Positions 44,767 through 52,464 of a stretch of DNA of 64,000 nucleotides are shown in pieces. The stretch comes from CAIKZZ01 sp035604595 (lineage in GTDB: Bacteria > Pseudomonadota > Gammaproteobacteria > Steroidobacterales > Steroidobacteraceae). The notes beneath the pieces were generated by a model that made no database searches, was not told the DNA's origin, and saw only the letters and a program-made list of their open reading frames with translations. The stretch spans positions 1-64,000 of the forward strand of contig DATNIE010000020.1 of assembly GCA_035604595.1 (NCBI GenBank), in the 5' to 3' direction. Each line of letters begins with the position of its first letter. Positions within the stretch are counted from its first letter, which is position 1. The translations under genes were made by a program, and so were the position numbers.

Positions 44767-45633
44767 ATGCCGATCATTCCCGATTTCTCGCTGTTGCTCG
44801 TCGTGCTCGCGCTGCTGACCGGCGTGATCTGGGGGCTCGACCAGCGACTGTGGCGGCCTGGGCGCGCCCCCGGCGCGCGCGAACCGGTGCTGGTCGAGTA
44901 CTCCCGCTCGTTCTTCCCGATCATCCTGATCGTGCTGGTGGTCCGGTCGTTCCTGTTCGAGCCGTTCCGGATCCCGTCCGACTCGATGATGCCGACGCTG
45001 CTGGACGGCGATTTCATCTTCGTCAGCAAGTTCAGCTACGGACTCAGGCTCCCGGTGCTGAACGTCAAGGTGCTCAACACCGGCGAGCCGGCGCGGGGCG
45101 ATGTGATCGTGTTCAGAAAACCGAGCGAGCCGTCGGTCAACTACATCAAGCGCCTGGTCGGGCTTCCGGGCGACCGGATCGAGGTACGCGGCGATGCGGT
45201 CTGGGTCAACGGCGAGGAGATCAAAGTGCAGGACGACGGCCTGTTTACCGAGGACCTCTGCTACCGCAACTTCCGCCAGGGGATCGAGCAGCTGGGCGCG
45301 CACCGGCACCGGATCATGTACTGTCCGGTCGAGCCGCGCCGCTACATGCGCGGCTGCACGCCGAAGAGGGACGCCAACGAGTGCGGCGCCGACCCGGCGC
45401 GCGCCGCCGGGCCCGCTGGCGATGCGGCCACCGCGCCGACCGGCGTCTATACCGTGCCGGACGGCCAGTACTTTTTCATGGGGGATAACCGCGACAACAG
45501 TGCCGACAGCCGCTTCCCGGAGCTCGGCTACGTGCCGGAGGCCAACCTGGTCGGCAAGGCGGTCCGCATCTGGCTCAGCTTCAACGGCTCGGCCGGACCC
45601 GCCTGGGGGCGGATCGGCAAAGCGATACGCTAA
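44767..45633 (+). CDS. lepB: Signal peptidase I
   Basis: Inner-membrane protease that removes signal peptides. Two N-terminal membrane helices (about 5-25 and 52-70). Catalytic Ser73 in PSDSMMPTLL and Lys128 in NYIKRLVGLPGD; GDNRDNSADSR is the C-terminal box. 288 aa, shorter than E. coli (324) in the periplasmic insert. Starts 34 bases after lepA. Confidence 0.97.
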   Translation: MPIIPDFSLLLVVLALLTGVIWGLDQRLWRPGRAPGAREPVLVEYSRSFFPIILIVLVVRSFLFEPFRIPSDSMMPTLLDGDFIFVSKFSYGLRLPVLNVKVLNTGEPARGDVIVFRKPSEPSVNYIKRLVGLPGDRIEVRGDAVWVNGEEIKVQDDGLFTEDLCYRNFRQGIEQLGAHRHRIMYCPVEPRRYMRGCTPKRDANECGADPARAAGPAGDAATAPTGVYTVPDGQYFFMGDNRDNSADSRFPELGYVPEANLVGKAVRIWLSFNGSAGPAWGRIGKAIR

Positions 45634-45653
45634 TTACATCGAGGGGCTTAACC

Positions 45654-46031
45654 ATGCGTCACACACAACGCGGCATCACATTCATCGGGCTCTGTGTCCT
45701 GGTCACCTTCGCCGGACTGTTCGTCTATGCCGGCATTCGCCTGTTTCCCATCTACGTCGAGTACATGGGAATCGTCAAGGCGATGGACAATCTCAAGGGC
45801 GGCGGCATCGACGGCGGCCTGTCGGAGCAGTCGATCCGGATGTCCCTCGCACGCCACTTCGAGATCGAGGATGTCAAGTCACTCAACTGGAAGGACGTGC
45901 AGATCAAGCGCGAAGGCCTCGGCTGGAACGTGCACGCGGAATACGACGCGACGACGCCATTCGTCGGCAACCTCAGCTTCCTCGCGCATTTTGACAAGAC
46001 CGTGACCATCGCCGGTGCCGGAGGCCCGTGA
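45654..46031 (+). CDS. DUF4845 family membrane protein
   Basis: 125 aa with one N-terminal membrane helix (GITFIGLCVLVTFAGLFVYA, about 7-26) and a periplasmic domain containing FPIYVEYM and the SIRMSLARHFEIEDVK segment of Pfam DUF4845. This family sits between lepB and rnc across many gamma- and beta-proteobacteria. Function unknown; pilin-like topology is apparent but no prepilin motif is seen. Its stop overlaps the rnc GTG. Confidence 0.88.
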   Translation: MRHTQRGITFIGLCVLVTFAGLFVYAGIRLFPIYVEYMGIVKAMDNLKGGGIDGGLSEQSIRMSLARHFEIEDVKSLNWKDVQIKREGLGWNVHAEYDATTPFVGNLSFLAHFDKTVTIAGAGGP

Positions 46032-46729
46032 CCGGACGCCTGAGCTCCGACGTCGACTGGATTGCGGCCCGGCTCGGCTGGCGCTGCCGCGATGCGGCGC
46101 TCGTCGCGACCGCGCTGACCCACCGCAGCGTCGGCAGCACGCACAACGAGCGACTCGAGTTCCTCGGCGATGCGGTGCTGTCACTCGTTGTCGCCGAGCG
46201 GCTGTACCAGGAGTTTCCGGCGGCGAGCGAAGGCGAGCTCAGCCGCTACCGGGCGAGCCTCGTCAGCGGCGAGTCGCTCGCCGACATCGCCGAGACCCTC
46301 GAGCTCGGCGAGCGGCTGCGCCTCGGGCCCGGCGAGCTGCACTCCGGCGGCTTCCGGCGCCGCTCGACGCTGGCGGATGCCTTCGAGGCGCTGCTCGGCG
46401 CGATCTACCTCGATGGCGGCATGCCGGCACTGCGGCAGGTGCTCGAGCCGCTGCTCGCGCCGCGCGTTGCGGGCTTGAGGCAGATGCCCGCGGTCAAGGA
46501 CGCGAAGACCCGGCTGCAGGAGTACCTGCAGGGGCGCGCACTGCCGCTGCCGCACTACACCGTCGAGACGATCACCGGCGAGCCGCACGAGCAGACCTTC
46601 ACGGTGCTGTGCACGATCGCGGGCGAAGCGCGCAGCGCCGAAGGCATCGGCACCAGCCGGCGCCGCGCCGAACAGATGGCGGCCGAGGAGCTGCTCGCGC
46701 TGCTCGAGGCCGGGACAGGTGGCAGTTGA
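46028..46729 (+). CDS. rnc: Ribonuclease III
   Basis: Cleaves double-stranded RNA, including rRNA precursors. The signature ERLEFLGDAVLSL includes Glu41 and Asp48 (E. coli 38 and 45), and the downstream DAFEALLGAIYLDGG holds the remaining metal ligands. Double-stranded RNA-binding domain at about 157-226. 233 aa, GTG start with 4-base overlaps at both ends (DUF4845 gene and era). Confidence 0.97.
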   Translation: MTGRLSSDVDWIAARLGWRCRDAALVATALTHRSVGSTHNERLEFLGDAVLSLVVAERLYQEFPAASEGELSRYRASLVSGESLADIAETLELGERLRLGPGELHSGGFRRRSTLADAFEALLGAIYLDGGMPALRQVLEPLLAPRVAGLRQMPAVKDAKTRLQEYLQGRALPLPHYTVETITGEPHEQTFTVLCTIAGEARSAEGIGTSRRRAEQMAAEELLALLEAGTGGS

Positions 46730-47631
46730 GCGAGCAGCCGACGCACCGTGCCGGCTTCGTGGCACTGGTCGGACGGCCGAACGTCGGCAAGTCAACGCTG
46801 CTGAACGCGCTCCTGAACCGCAAGCTCAGCATCGTCTCGCCGAAGCCGCAGACGACTCGCCACAGGATCGTGGGGCTCCTCAATCGACCCAGCTACCAGA
46901 TCGCGCTGGTCGACACGCCGGGGCTGCACGTCGGCGCGCGGCGGATGCTGAACCAGTACATGAACCGCGCTGCGGCGAGCTCGCTCGCGGATGCCGACCT
47001 GGTCGGCTTCGTGGTCGAGGCGCTGAAGTTCACGGCCGAGGACGCGCGGGTCCTGCAGCGGATCACCGCTGCCGGCCGGCCGGCCATCCTGATCGTCAAC
47101 AAAGTCGATCGGGCGCGGCCGCGGACGCGGCTGCTGCCGTACCTTGAAATGCTCGCCAAGCGCCACGCGTTCGTCGACATCGTGCCGGTGTCGGCACTCA
47201 AGTCCGACAACATCGCCCGCCTGCCGGACATCTTCGCCGCGCACCTGCCCGAGTCCCCGGCGCTGTTCCCGCCCGAGCAGCTCACCGACCGCTCGGAGAG
47301 CTTTCAGGCTGCCGAGATCATCCGCGAGAAGCTGACGCTGCGGCTGCAGCAGGAGCTGCCGTATGGGCTCAGCGTCGAGATCGAGCGCATGGCCGACACC
47401 GAGGACGGCCGGCTCGAGATCGGCGCCGTGATCTGGGTCGAGCGCACCGCCCACAAGGCGATCGTGATCGGCGAGGGCGGCTCGCTGCTCAAGGAGGTGG
47501 GCCGCACCGCACGCTTCGACCTCAACCGGCTGTTCGGCCGGCGCACCCACCTCGAGCTGTGGGTCAAGGTCAAGGAAAACTGGGCGGACAGCGCCAGCGC
47601 CCTGAAGGCGCTCGGCTACGAGGGGCCGTAG
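46726..47631 (+). CDS. era: GTPase Era
   Basis: Essential GTPase for 16S rRNA and 30S maturation. G1 GRPNVGKST (16-24), DTPGLH (G3), NKVDR (G4), and a C-terminal KH domain (about 205-285) with VIGEGGSLLKEVGRTAR. 301 aa, same as E. coli. TTG start overlapping the rnc stop; no ATG lies before G1, so the start is well constrained. Confidence 0.97.
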   Translation: MSEQPTHRAGFVALVGRPNVGKSTLLNALLNRKLSIVSPKPQTTRHRIVGLLNRPSYQIALVDTPGLHVGARRMLNQYMNRAAASSLADADLVGFVVEALKFTAEDARVLQRITAAGRPAILIVNKVDRARPRTRLLPYLEMLAKRHAFVDIVPVSALKSDNIARLPDIFAAHLPESPALFPPEQLTDRSESFQAAEIIREKLTLRLQQELPYGLSVEIERMADTEDGRLEIGAVIWVERTAHKAIVIGEGGSLLKEVGRTARFDLNRLFGRRTHLELWVKVKENWADSASALKALGYEGP

Positions 47632-47653
47632 CCGGCGCGCCGGCACGGACGCG

Positions 47654-48448
47654 ATGAACCCGGCGCGGCGCGTGCTGCTCGAGCCTGCGTTCCTGCTCCA
47701 CCAGCGAGATTTCCGCGACTCGAGCCGGATCGTCGAGTGCTTCGCGCGCGACCGCGGGCGCGTGTGCCTGTTCGCCAAGGGCGTGCGCCGCTCGGGCAGC
47801 TCGCTGTCGGCGCTGCTGCAGCCGTTCGTCCCGCTGCTGCTGTCGTGGTCCGGGCCGGGCGATGGCGGGACGCTGACGGCGGCGGAACTCATGGCTGCGC
47901 CGCTCGCGCTGCCCCCGCAGGCGCTGATGAGCGGCTTTTACCTGAACGAGCTCATCTTGAAGCTCCTCGCACGCGAGGACCCTCACCCCGAGATCTATGA
48001 AGCCTACTCGCTCGCGCTCACCGCGCTCGTGGCGCAGGGCGGTGAGAGTCGCGCGCTGAGGCTCTTCGAGAAGCAGCTGCTCGATGCGCTGGGCCTCGGA
48101 CTCGACTACGCGCGCGAGGCCGGGAGCGGTGAGCCGGTCAGGCCCGACGCGTACTATCATGTAAGACCTGAGCGCGGGGTCGTGCGGGTCGCGGCCGAGC
48201 CGGATCCGGCGGCGGATTACCGCGGTCGCGACCTGTTGTCGCTCGCGGCCGAGGAGCTCGCCGACGCCGCGAGCCTCGCCGCCGCCAAGCGGCTGCTGCG
48301 CGAGGCGCTGGCCGGGCCGCTCGACGGCCGCGAGCTGACGACCCGGGCGGTTGCGCGCGCCGTCAGGAAGGGTCAGGCAGGGCCGGCCGGTGCGACCGAG
48401 TCCGCAGGCATGGCCGGGCGGGCCGGCAAAGAGGGTGCGTCACGATGA
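47654..48448 (+). CDS. recO: DNA repair protein RecO
   Basis: Helps RecR load RecA at gaps. N-terminal OB-fold (PAFLLHQRDFRDSSRIVECF, LFAKGVRR) and helical C-terminal domain (FYLNELILKLLAREDPHPEIYEAY). No zinc-binding cysteines, as in many gamma-proteobacterial RecO proteins. 264 aa with a Gly/Ala/Arg-rich C-terminal tail of about 30 residues that is probably disordered. ATGA overlap with pdxJ. Confidence 0.95.
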   Translation: MNPARRVLLEPAFLLHQRDFRDSSRIVECFARDRGRVCLFAKGVRRSGSSLSALLQPFVPLLLSWSGPGDGGTLTAAELMAAPLALPPQALMSGFYLNELILKLLAREDPHPEIYEAYSLALTALVAQGGESRALRLFEKQLLDALGLGLDYAREAGSGEPVRPDAYYHVRPERGVVRVAAEPDPAADYRGRDLLSLAAEELADAASLAAAKRLLREALAGPLDGRELTTRAVARAVRKGQAGPAGATESAGMAGRAGKEGASR

Positions 48449-49197
48449 CTCAGTATGCGAACAGCGCGCGGGATATCGCGCTCGGCGTCAACATCGACCA
48501 CATCGCGACGCTGCGCCAGGCGCGCAAGGGCCGCTACCCGGACCCGCTGCTCGCGGCGCTGCTCGCCGAGCAGGCCGGTGCCGACAGCATCACGCTGCAC
48601 CTGAGGGAGGACCGCCGCCACATCCAGGACCACGACGTCGAGCGCCTCGCCGCCTCGCTGCAGACGCACATGAACCTCGAGATGGCCGCGACCCCGGAGA
48701 TGATCGCGATCGCGACGCGCCTGAAGCCCGCCGACGCCTGCCTCGTGCCCGAGCGACGCTCCGAGCTCACGACCGAAGGCGGGCTCGATGTCATCACGCA
48801 GCGCGCCGCGCTGACCAAGGCGGTCGCATCGCTCAGCGCCGCCGGCATCCGCGTGTCGCTGTTCATCGATCCGGATCCCGAGCAGATCGAGGCGGCGGTC
48901 GCGGTCGGTGCGCCGGCGATCGAGCTGCACACCGGTAGCTATGCCGAGGCGGCCGGCGAGCGCCGCGCCCACGAGCTGCACCGGCTTGCGAGCGCCGCCC
49001 GCAGCGCCGCGGCGGTCGGGCTCGCCGTCAACGCCGGCCACGGACTCGACTATGGCAACGTCGGCCCGGTGGCGGCGCTGCCCGAGGTCGTCGAGCTCAA
49101 CATCGGCTACGCGATCGTCGGGCGGGCGCTGTTCACGGGGCTTGCGGCGGCGGTGAGCGAGATGAAGCGCCTCATGCTCGAGGCCAGGAGCGGATGA
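48445..49197 (+). CDS. pdxJ: Pyridoxine 5'-phosphate synthase
   Basis: Last ring-forming step of DXP-dependent vitamin B6 synthesis, joining DXP and 3-amino-2-oxopropyl phosphate. TIM barrel: GVNIDHIATLRQARKGRYPD, HLREDRRHIQDHD, NLEMAAT, VPERRSELTTEGGLDV and the C-terminal AGHGLDYGNV. 250 aa. Overlaps recO and acpS by 4 bases each. Confidence 0.98.
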   Translation: MTQYANSARDIALGVNIDHIATLRQARKGRYPDPLLAALLAEQAGADSITLHLREDRRHIQDHDVERLAASLQTHMNLEMAATPEMIAIATRLKPADACLVPERRSELTTEGGLDVITQRAALTKAVASLSAAGIRVSLFIDPDPEQIEAAVAVGAPAIELHTGSYAEAAGERRAHELHRLASAARSAAAVGLAVNAGHGLDYGNVGPVAALPEVVELNIGYAIVGRALFTGLAAAVSEMKRLMLEARSG

Positions 49198-49607
49198 TCT
49201 TCGGGATCGGGGCGGACCTGGTCGAGATTGCGCGGATCACGGCCACCTACCGGCGGTTCGGGCGGCATTTCGTCGAGCGCTTGCTGATGCCGGTGGAGCT
49301 GCAGGGCTTCGGGCGCCTCGGGAGCACCGAGGCCCGCGCGGTCCGGTTCCTGGCGCAGCGTTTTGCCGCGAAGGAAGCGATCGTCAAGGCACTGGGCACC
49401 GGCTTCGCGCACGGCCTGTGGGTGCGCGACTGCGGCATCGCGCCGAACGCCTGGGGCCGGCCGGAGGTCGTCTGGTCGCAGCGCGGGCGGGCGCTGCGCA
49501 CCTCGCTCGGCGCCGGTCCCGGCCACGTGACGCTGTCGGACGAGGCCGGCATGGTGCTGGCGGTCGCGGTGCTCGAGTCGGCCGCCACCTCAGGCGCACA
49601 GCCCTGA
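49194..49607 (+). CDS. acpS: Holo-[acyl-carrier-protein] synthase
   Basis: Transfers phosphopantetheine from CoA to ACP. Mg-binding Asp8 in GIGADLVEI and Glu in RFAAKEAIVKALGTG are the two diagnostic motifs. 137 aa, about ten longer than E. coli. ATGA overlap with pdxJ. The operon appears to have once continued into rlmD, now only a remnant. Confidence 0.97.
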   Translation: MIFGIGADLVEIARITATYRRFGRHFVERLLMPVELQGFGRLGSTEARAVRFLAQRFAAKEAIVKALGTGFAHGLWVRDCGIAPNAWGRPEVVWSQRGRALRTSLGAGPGHVTLSDEAGMVLAVAVLESAATSGAQP

Positions 49608-49712
49608 TGGCCCCGGGGTTCAGCGCAACGGCCGGGGTGAGTGCCAGTGCCGCCCGGGGAACCCGCCCGGCGCGCCGGTTCTGAGCACGCGTTCCGGGGC
49701 AGGCCCCGGCCC

Positions 49713-49868
49713 GTCGTGTATATTTCCTCGTATCCGGGGAGCCTTGCGCGCAATGCCGGGATCCTCGTCCAAAAACACCGGTTCCGACTGGTGGCGGCCG
49801 GAGTCATGGACATGTTCCCGCACACCGCGCACGCCGAATCGATCGCGGTCCTCGAGCCTCGCAGATGA
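49713..49868 (+). pseudogene. rlmD: C-terminal remnant of 23S rRNA (uracil-5-)-methyltransferase RlmD
   Basis: The last 51 codons of an rlmD-like gene: VVYISSYPGSLARNAGILV, then a divergent stretch, then AAGVMDMFPHTAHAESIAVLE, which is the usual C-terminal end of the RlmD/RumA family. The expected YVSCNP motif is decayed to YISSYP, and the rest of the gene (about 390 codons with the SAM domain and catalytic Cys) is absent. The stop still overlaps the nagZ ATG, so nagZ was once coupled to it. Upstream, 49608-49712 holds a perfect 7-bp inverted repeat around 49694-49709 (CCGGGGC/GCCCCGG) and no gene I recognise. Confidence 0.82.
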
Positions 49869-50932
49869 CGCTCGGCTGCCTCATGGTGGACGTGCCCGGG
49901 CGCTCGCTGCTGCCGGAGGACCGCGACCTCCTCGAGCACCCGCTGGTCGGCGGCGTGATCCTGTTCAGCCGGAACTTCGCGGACATCTCCCAGCTCGCGG
50001 CGCTGGTCGCCGAGATCCACGCCATCCGCCGCCCGCCCCTGCTGGTCGCGGCCGACCACGAGGGCGGCCGCGTACAGCGTTTTCGGTCGGATTTCACGCT
50101 GCTGCCGCCGATGCACCGCTTGGGCCGCGAATACGACATGGATCCGGCGCGTGGCCGCGAGCTTGCGCGCCAGGCGGGGTGGCTGATCGGCAGCGAGCTG
50201 CGTGCGGTCGGGCTCGACCTCGCGTTCGCGCCGGTCGTCGATCTCGACTATGGGGTGAGCGAGGCGATCGGCGATCGCGCCTTCCATTCGGACGCCGCGG
50301 TCGTCGCGCTGCTCGCGGGGGCCGTGATGGCCGGCATGCGCGAGGCCGGCATGAGCGCGACCGCCAAGCACTTCCCGGGGCACGGCGCGGTCGTCGCCGA
50401 CTCGCACGTGGCGCTGCCGGTCGACCGGCGCGAGTTCGTGGACTTAGGTCCCGAGCTCACGCCGTACCGGCTGCTGATCGCGAACGGCCTCGCCTCCGTG
50501 ATGACGGCGCACGTCGTGTTCCCGGCGGTCGACTCGCTGCCGGCGAGCCTGTCGCGGCGCTGGGTCAGCGACATCCTGCGCGGCGAGCTCGATTTCAAGG
50601 GCGCGGTGTTCACCGACGACCTCAGCATGGCGGGGGCCGCGGCGTTCGGCGGGGTGAGCGCGCGCGCCGAACTCGCCCTCGCGGCCGGCTGCGACATGCT
50701 GCTCGTGTGCAATTCGCGGCCAGCCGTGCTCGAGCTGCTGGGCACGCTCGATCCGGCGCCGCGGCCGGTGTCGGCGCTGCGCATCGCGCGCCTGCACGGC
50801 CACGGGCCGCCGCCGGGACTCGCGACGCGCGCGGCACTGCTGGCCTCGGAGCCCTGGAAAGCAGCGCATGCGGCGCTCGAGCGCTGCCGCGAGGCCCGCC
50901 CGGAACTGATGCTCGACGGGGAGGCGTCGTGA
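49865..50932 (+). CDS. nagZ: Beta-N-acetylhexosaminidase NagZ
   Basis: Cytoplasmic GH3 enzyme of peptidoglycan recycling that removes GlcNAc from anhydro-muropeptides. GGVILFSRNF, DHEGGRVQRF and the catalytic loop KHFPGHGAVVADSH (Lys168-His169 onward) are diagnostic; the nucleophile Asp is in VFTDDLSMAGA. 355 aa. The start overlaps the end of the rlmD remnant; no strong ribosome site. Confidence 0.96.
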   Translation: MTLGCLMVDVPGRSLLPEDRDLLEHPLVGGVILFSRNFADISQLAALVAEIHAIRRPPLLVAADHEGGRVQRFRSDFTLLPPMHRLGREYDMDPARGRELARQAGWLIGSELRAVGLDLAFAPVVDLDYGVSEAIGDRAFHSDAAVVALLAGAVMAGMREAGMSATAKHFPGHGAVVADSHVALPVDRREFVDLGPELTPYRLLIANGLASVMTAHVVFPAVDSLPASLSRRWVSDILRGELDFKGAVFTDDLSMAGAAAFGGVSARAELALAAGCDMLLVCNSRPAVLELLGTLDPAPRPVSALRIARLHGHGPPPGLATRAALLASEPWKAAHAALERCREARPELMLDGEAS

Positions 50933-51852
50933 GCGCCGTGCCGCCCGACGTGCCGCTGGCGCTGCTCGACCGGCTGCCGGAGGCGATCGCGGTCATCGAC
51001 GTGCGCCAGGCGGGCTTGCCGGTGGTGCTCGCCAACGGCGCACTCCAGCAGCTGCGCGGCCGGGGGCGCGAGGAGCTGTGCGCCCTTGGTCTCGCGGGCC
51101 TGCTCGGCGAGGCCGGCGGCGCAGCCCGAATGGCGGAGCTCGAGGGCCACATCGCGCGCGGCGAGTCGGTCACGGTCCGGATGACCTACCAAGGTGCCGC
51201 CCAGGGTTCGGGGAGCATCGACGTGCGCTTCGAGCCGCTGCGCGATGCAGCCGGCGTCGTGTCCCACTACGTGAGCTTCCACCAACCGGTCGCCGAGCCG
51301 CCGGGGGTGGAGCCTGCGCCGATCGTGCGCTCGCCGTTGCCGCGGGACGATCGCCTGACGGGCCTGCGGCATTCGGAGTTCTTCCACGAGCTCCTGCGGC
51401 GCGACTTCGCGATCGCCCAGCGCGAGGGGCGGGCGCTCACGGTGTTCGTGGTCGACATCGACGCTCTGGGCCGCTACAACGACACCTTCGGACGCGGGGC
51501 TGGCGATTCAGTGATACGGCGCGTCGGGCGCACGCTGCTCGGGAGCATGCGGCGCGCGAGCGATCTGGTGGCGCGGATCGAGGGCGGCCGCTTCGTCGGG
51601 CTGTCGACCGGAATGGACCTCGCCCAGGCCGTGCGCCACGGCGAGACGCTTGCCGGGCGGGTCCGCGAGCTGCACATGCATCACCCGCATTCCCCCGTGG
51701 CGCGGGTCGTGACGGTCAGCGTCGGCGTGACGCACCTGCAGCCTTCACCGCAGTCGACGCCGGAGCAGCTGCTGAAGGCGGGCTACCGCGCGCTCGATGC
51801 GGCGCGTGCCGCCGGCCGCAACCGGGTCGCGGCCACCGAGCCTGCCGGCTAG
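50929..51852 (+). CDS. PAS and degenerate-GGDEF domain protein
   Basis: 307 aa, cytoplasmic. PAS-like N-terminal domain (about 10-118) with LPEAIAVIDV and a closing VSHYVSFHQPV. GGDEF domain (about 140-300) keeps the first metal Asp (VVDID, 176/178) and N184-D185, but the signature is RIEGGRF at 216-222 in place of R-Y-G-G-D-E-F; the catalytic Asp-Glu pair is lost, so cyclase activity is unlikely. No EAL domain. GTG start overlapping nagZ. Could be a GTP/c-di-GMP sensor or be decaying. Confidence 0.85.
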   Translation: MSAVPPDVPLALLDRLPEAIAVIDVRQAGLPVVLANGALQQLRGRGREELCALGLAGLLGEAGGAARMAELEGHIARGESVTVRMTYQGAAQGSGSIDVRFEPLRDAAGVVSHYVSFHQPVAEPPGVEPAPIVRSPLPRDDRLTGLRHSEFFHELLRRDFAIAQREGRALTVFVVDIDALGRYNDTFGRGAGDSVIRRVGRTLLGSMRRASDLVARIEGGRFVGLSTGMDLAQAVRHGETLAGRVRELHMHHPHSPVARVVTVSVGVTHLQPSPQSTPEQLLKAGYRALDAARAAGRNRVAATEPAG

Positions 51853-51861
51853 CGGCGGCGC

Positions 51862-52446
51862 TCAGCCGGACTCGACAGCACCGCGCGGAGCGGCGACCTC
51901 GATGATGACGCCGAAGGCCGGATGGTCGAAGTAGTGCCGTTCGCCGAACTTGATTCGGCGTCTCTCGCGCAGTGAGTACGTCGCGCCCTCGGGCACCGCC
52001 CCGCTCGGCGGCCGGTAGTCGATGTCGACGCCGAGGAACAGGTGCTGGCCGCGTTGCACGGCGATGGCGCCGGCAAGCTGCGAGTTGTCCGCCAGCAGGT
52101 CTTCGAGCCGCGCCGTGGTCCGGCCGTTCGGCGGCACGATCGCTTCCCAGGCCGCGTGCGCGAGCAGCGTGTAGCCGGCGCGGCGCGCGAGCGCCTCGGC
52201 GAGGCTCGCCAGCTGCCAGTCGGCATCCGGGAGCAGCGTGACCCGGCCGGGGATGGTCGCGGTCACGGGCAGGGGCCCCGCCGGCACGGCGGTCGGAGAC
52301 GGGCCGGGCTGGCGAAACACGATGATCTCGACGTGGTAGCGGGCGCTGCCCGCAGGGGGCGGGGTATCGGCGAGTGCCGTCGGCACGGCCGACAGCGCCG
52401 CAAGGCCCAGCACCACCTGCCGGCGGGAGACACGCTCAACGGGCAT
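51862..52446 (-). CDS. CsiV-family periplasmic protein
   Basis: 194 aa with a signal peptide carrying a twin-arginine (SRRQVVLG), so Tat export is possible. The mature part starts RYHVEIIVFRQPG and ends with ERRRIKFGERHYFDHPAFGV, both hallmarks of the CsiV family. CsiV in Shewanella is reported as a peptidoglycan-binding protein needed for cell-wall maintenance; in other genera it sits next to mfd as here. Starts 18 bases after the mfd stop, so probably cotranscribed. Confidence 0.87.
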   Translation of the reverse strand: MPVERVSRRQVVLGLAALSAVPTALADTPPPAGSARYHVEIIVFRQPGPSPTAVPAGPLPVTATIPGRVTLLPDADWQLASLAEALARRAGYTLLAHAAWEAIVPPNGRTTARLEDLLADNSQLAGAIAVQRGQHLFLGVDIDYRPPSGAVPEGATYSLRERRRIKFGERHYFDHPAFGVIIEVAAPRGAVESG

Positions 52447-52464
52447 GGCTGGCAGTGTAACGCA

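Noticed and set aside
49694..49709. Perfect inverted repeat CCGGGGC/GCCCCGG before the rlmD remnant
   Set aside because: No T tract follows and the centre is only two bases; it could be a terminator-like or protein-binding site but nothing else supports a specific call.
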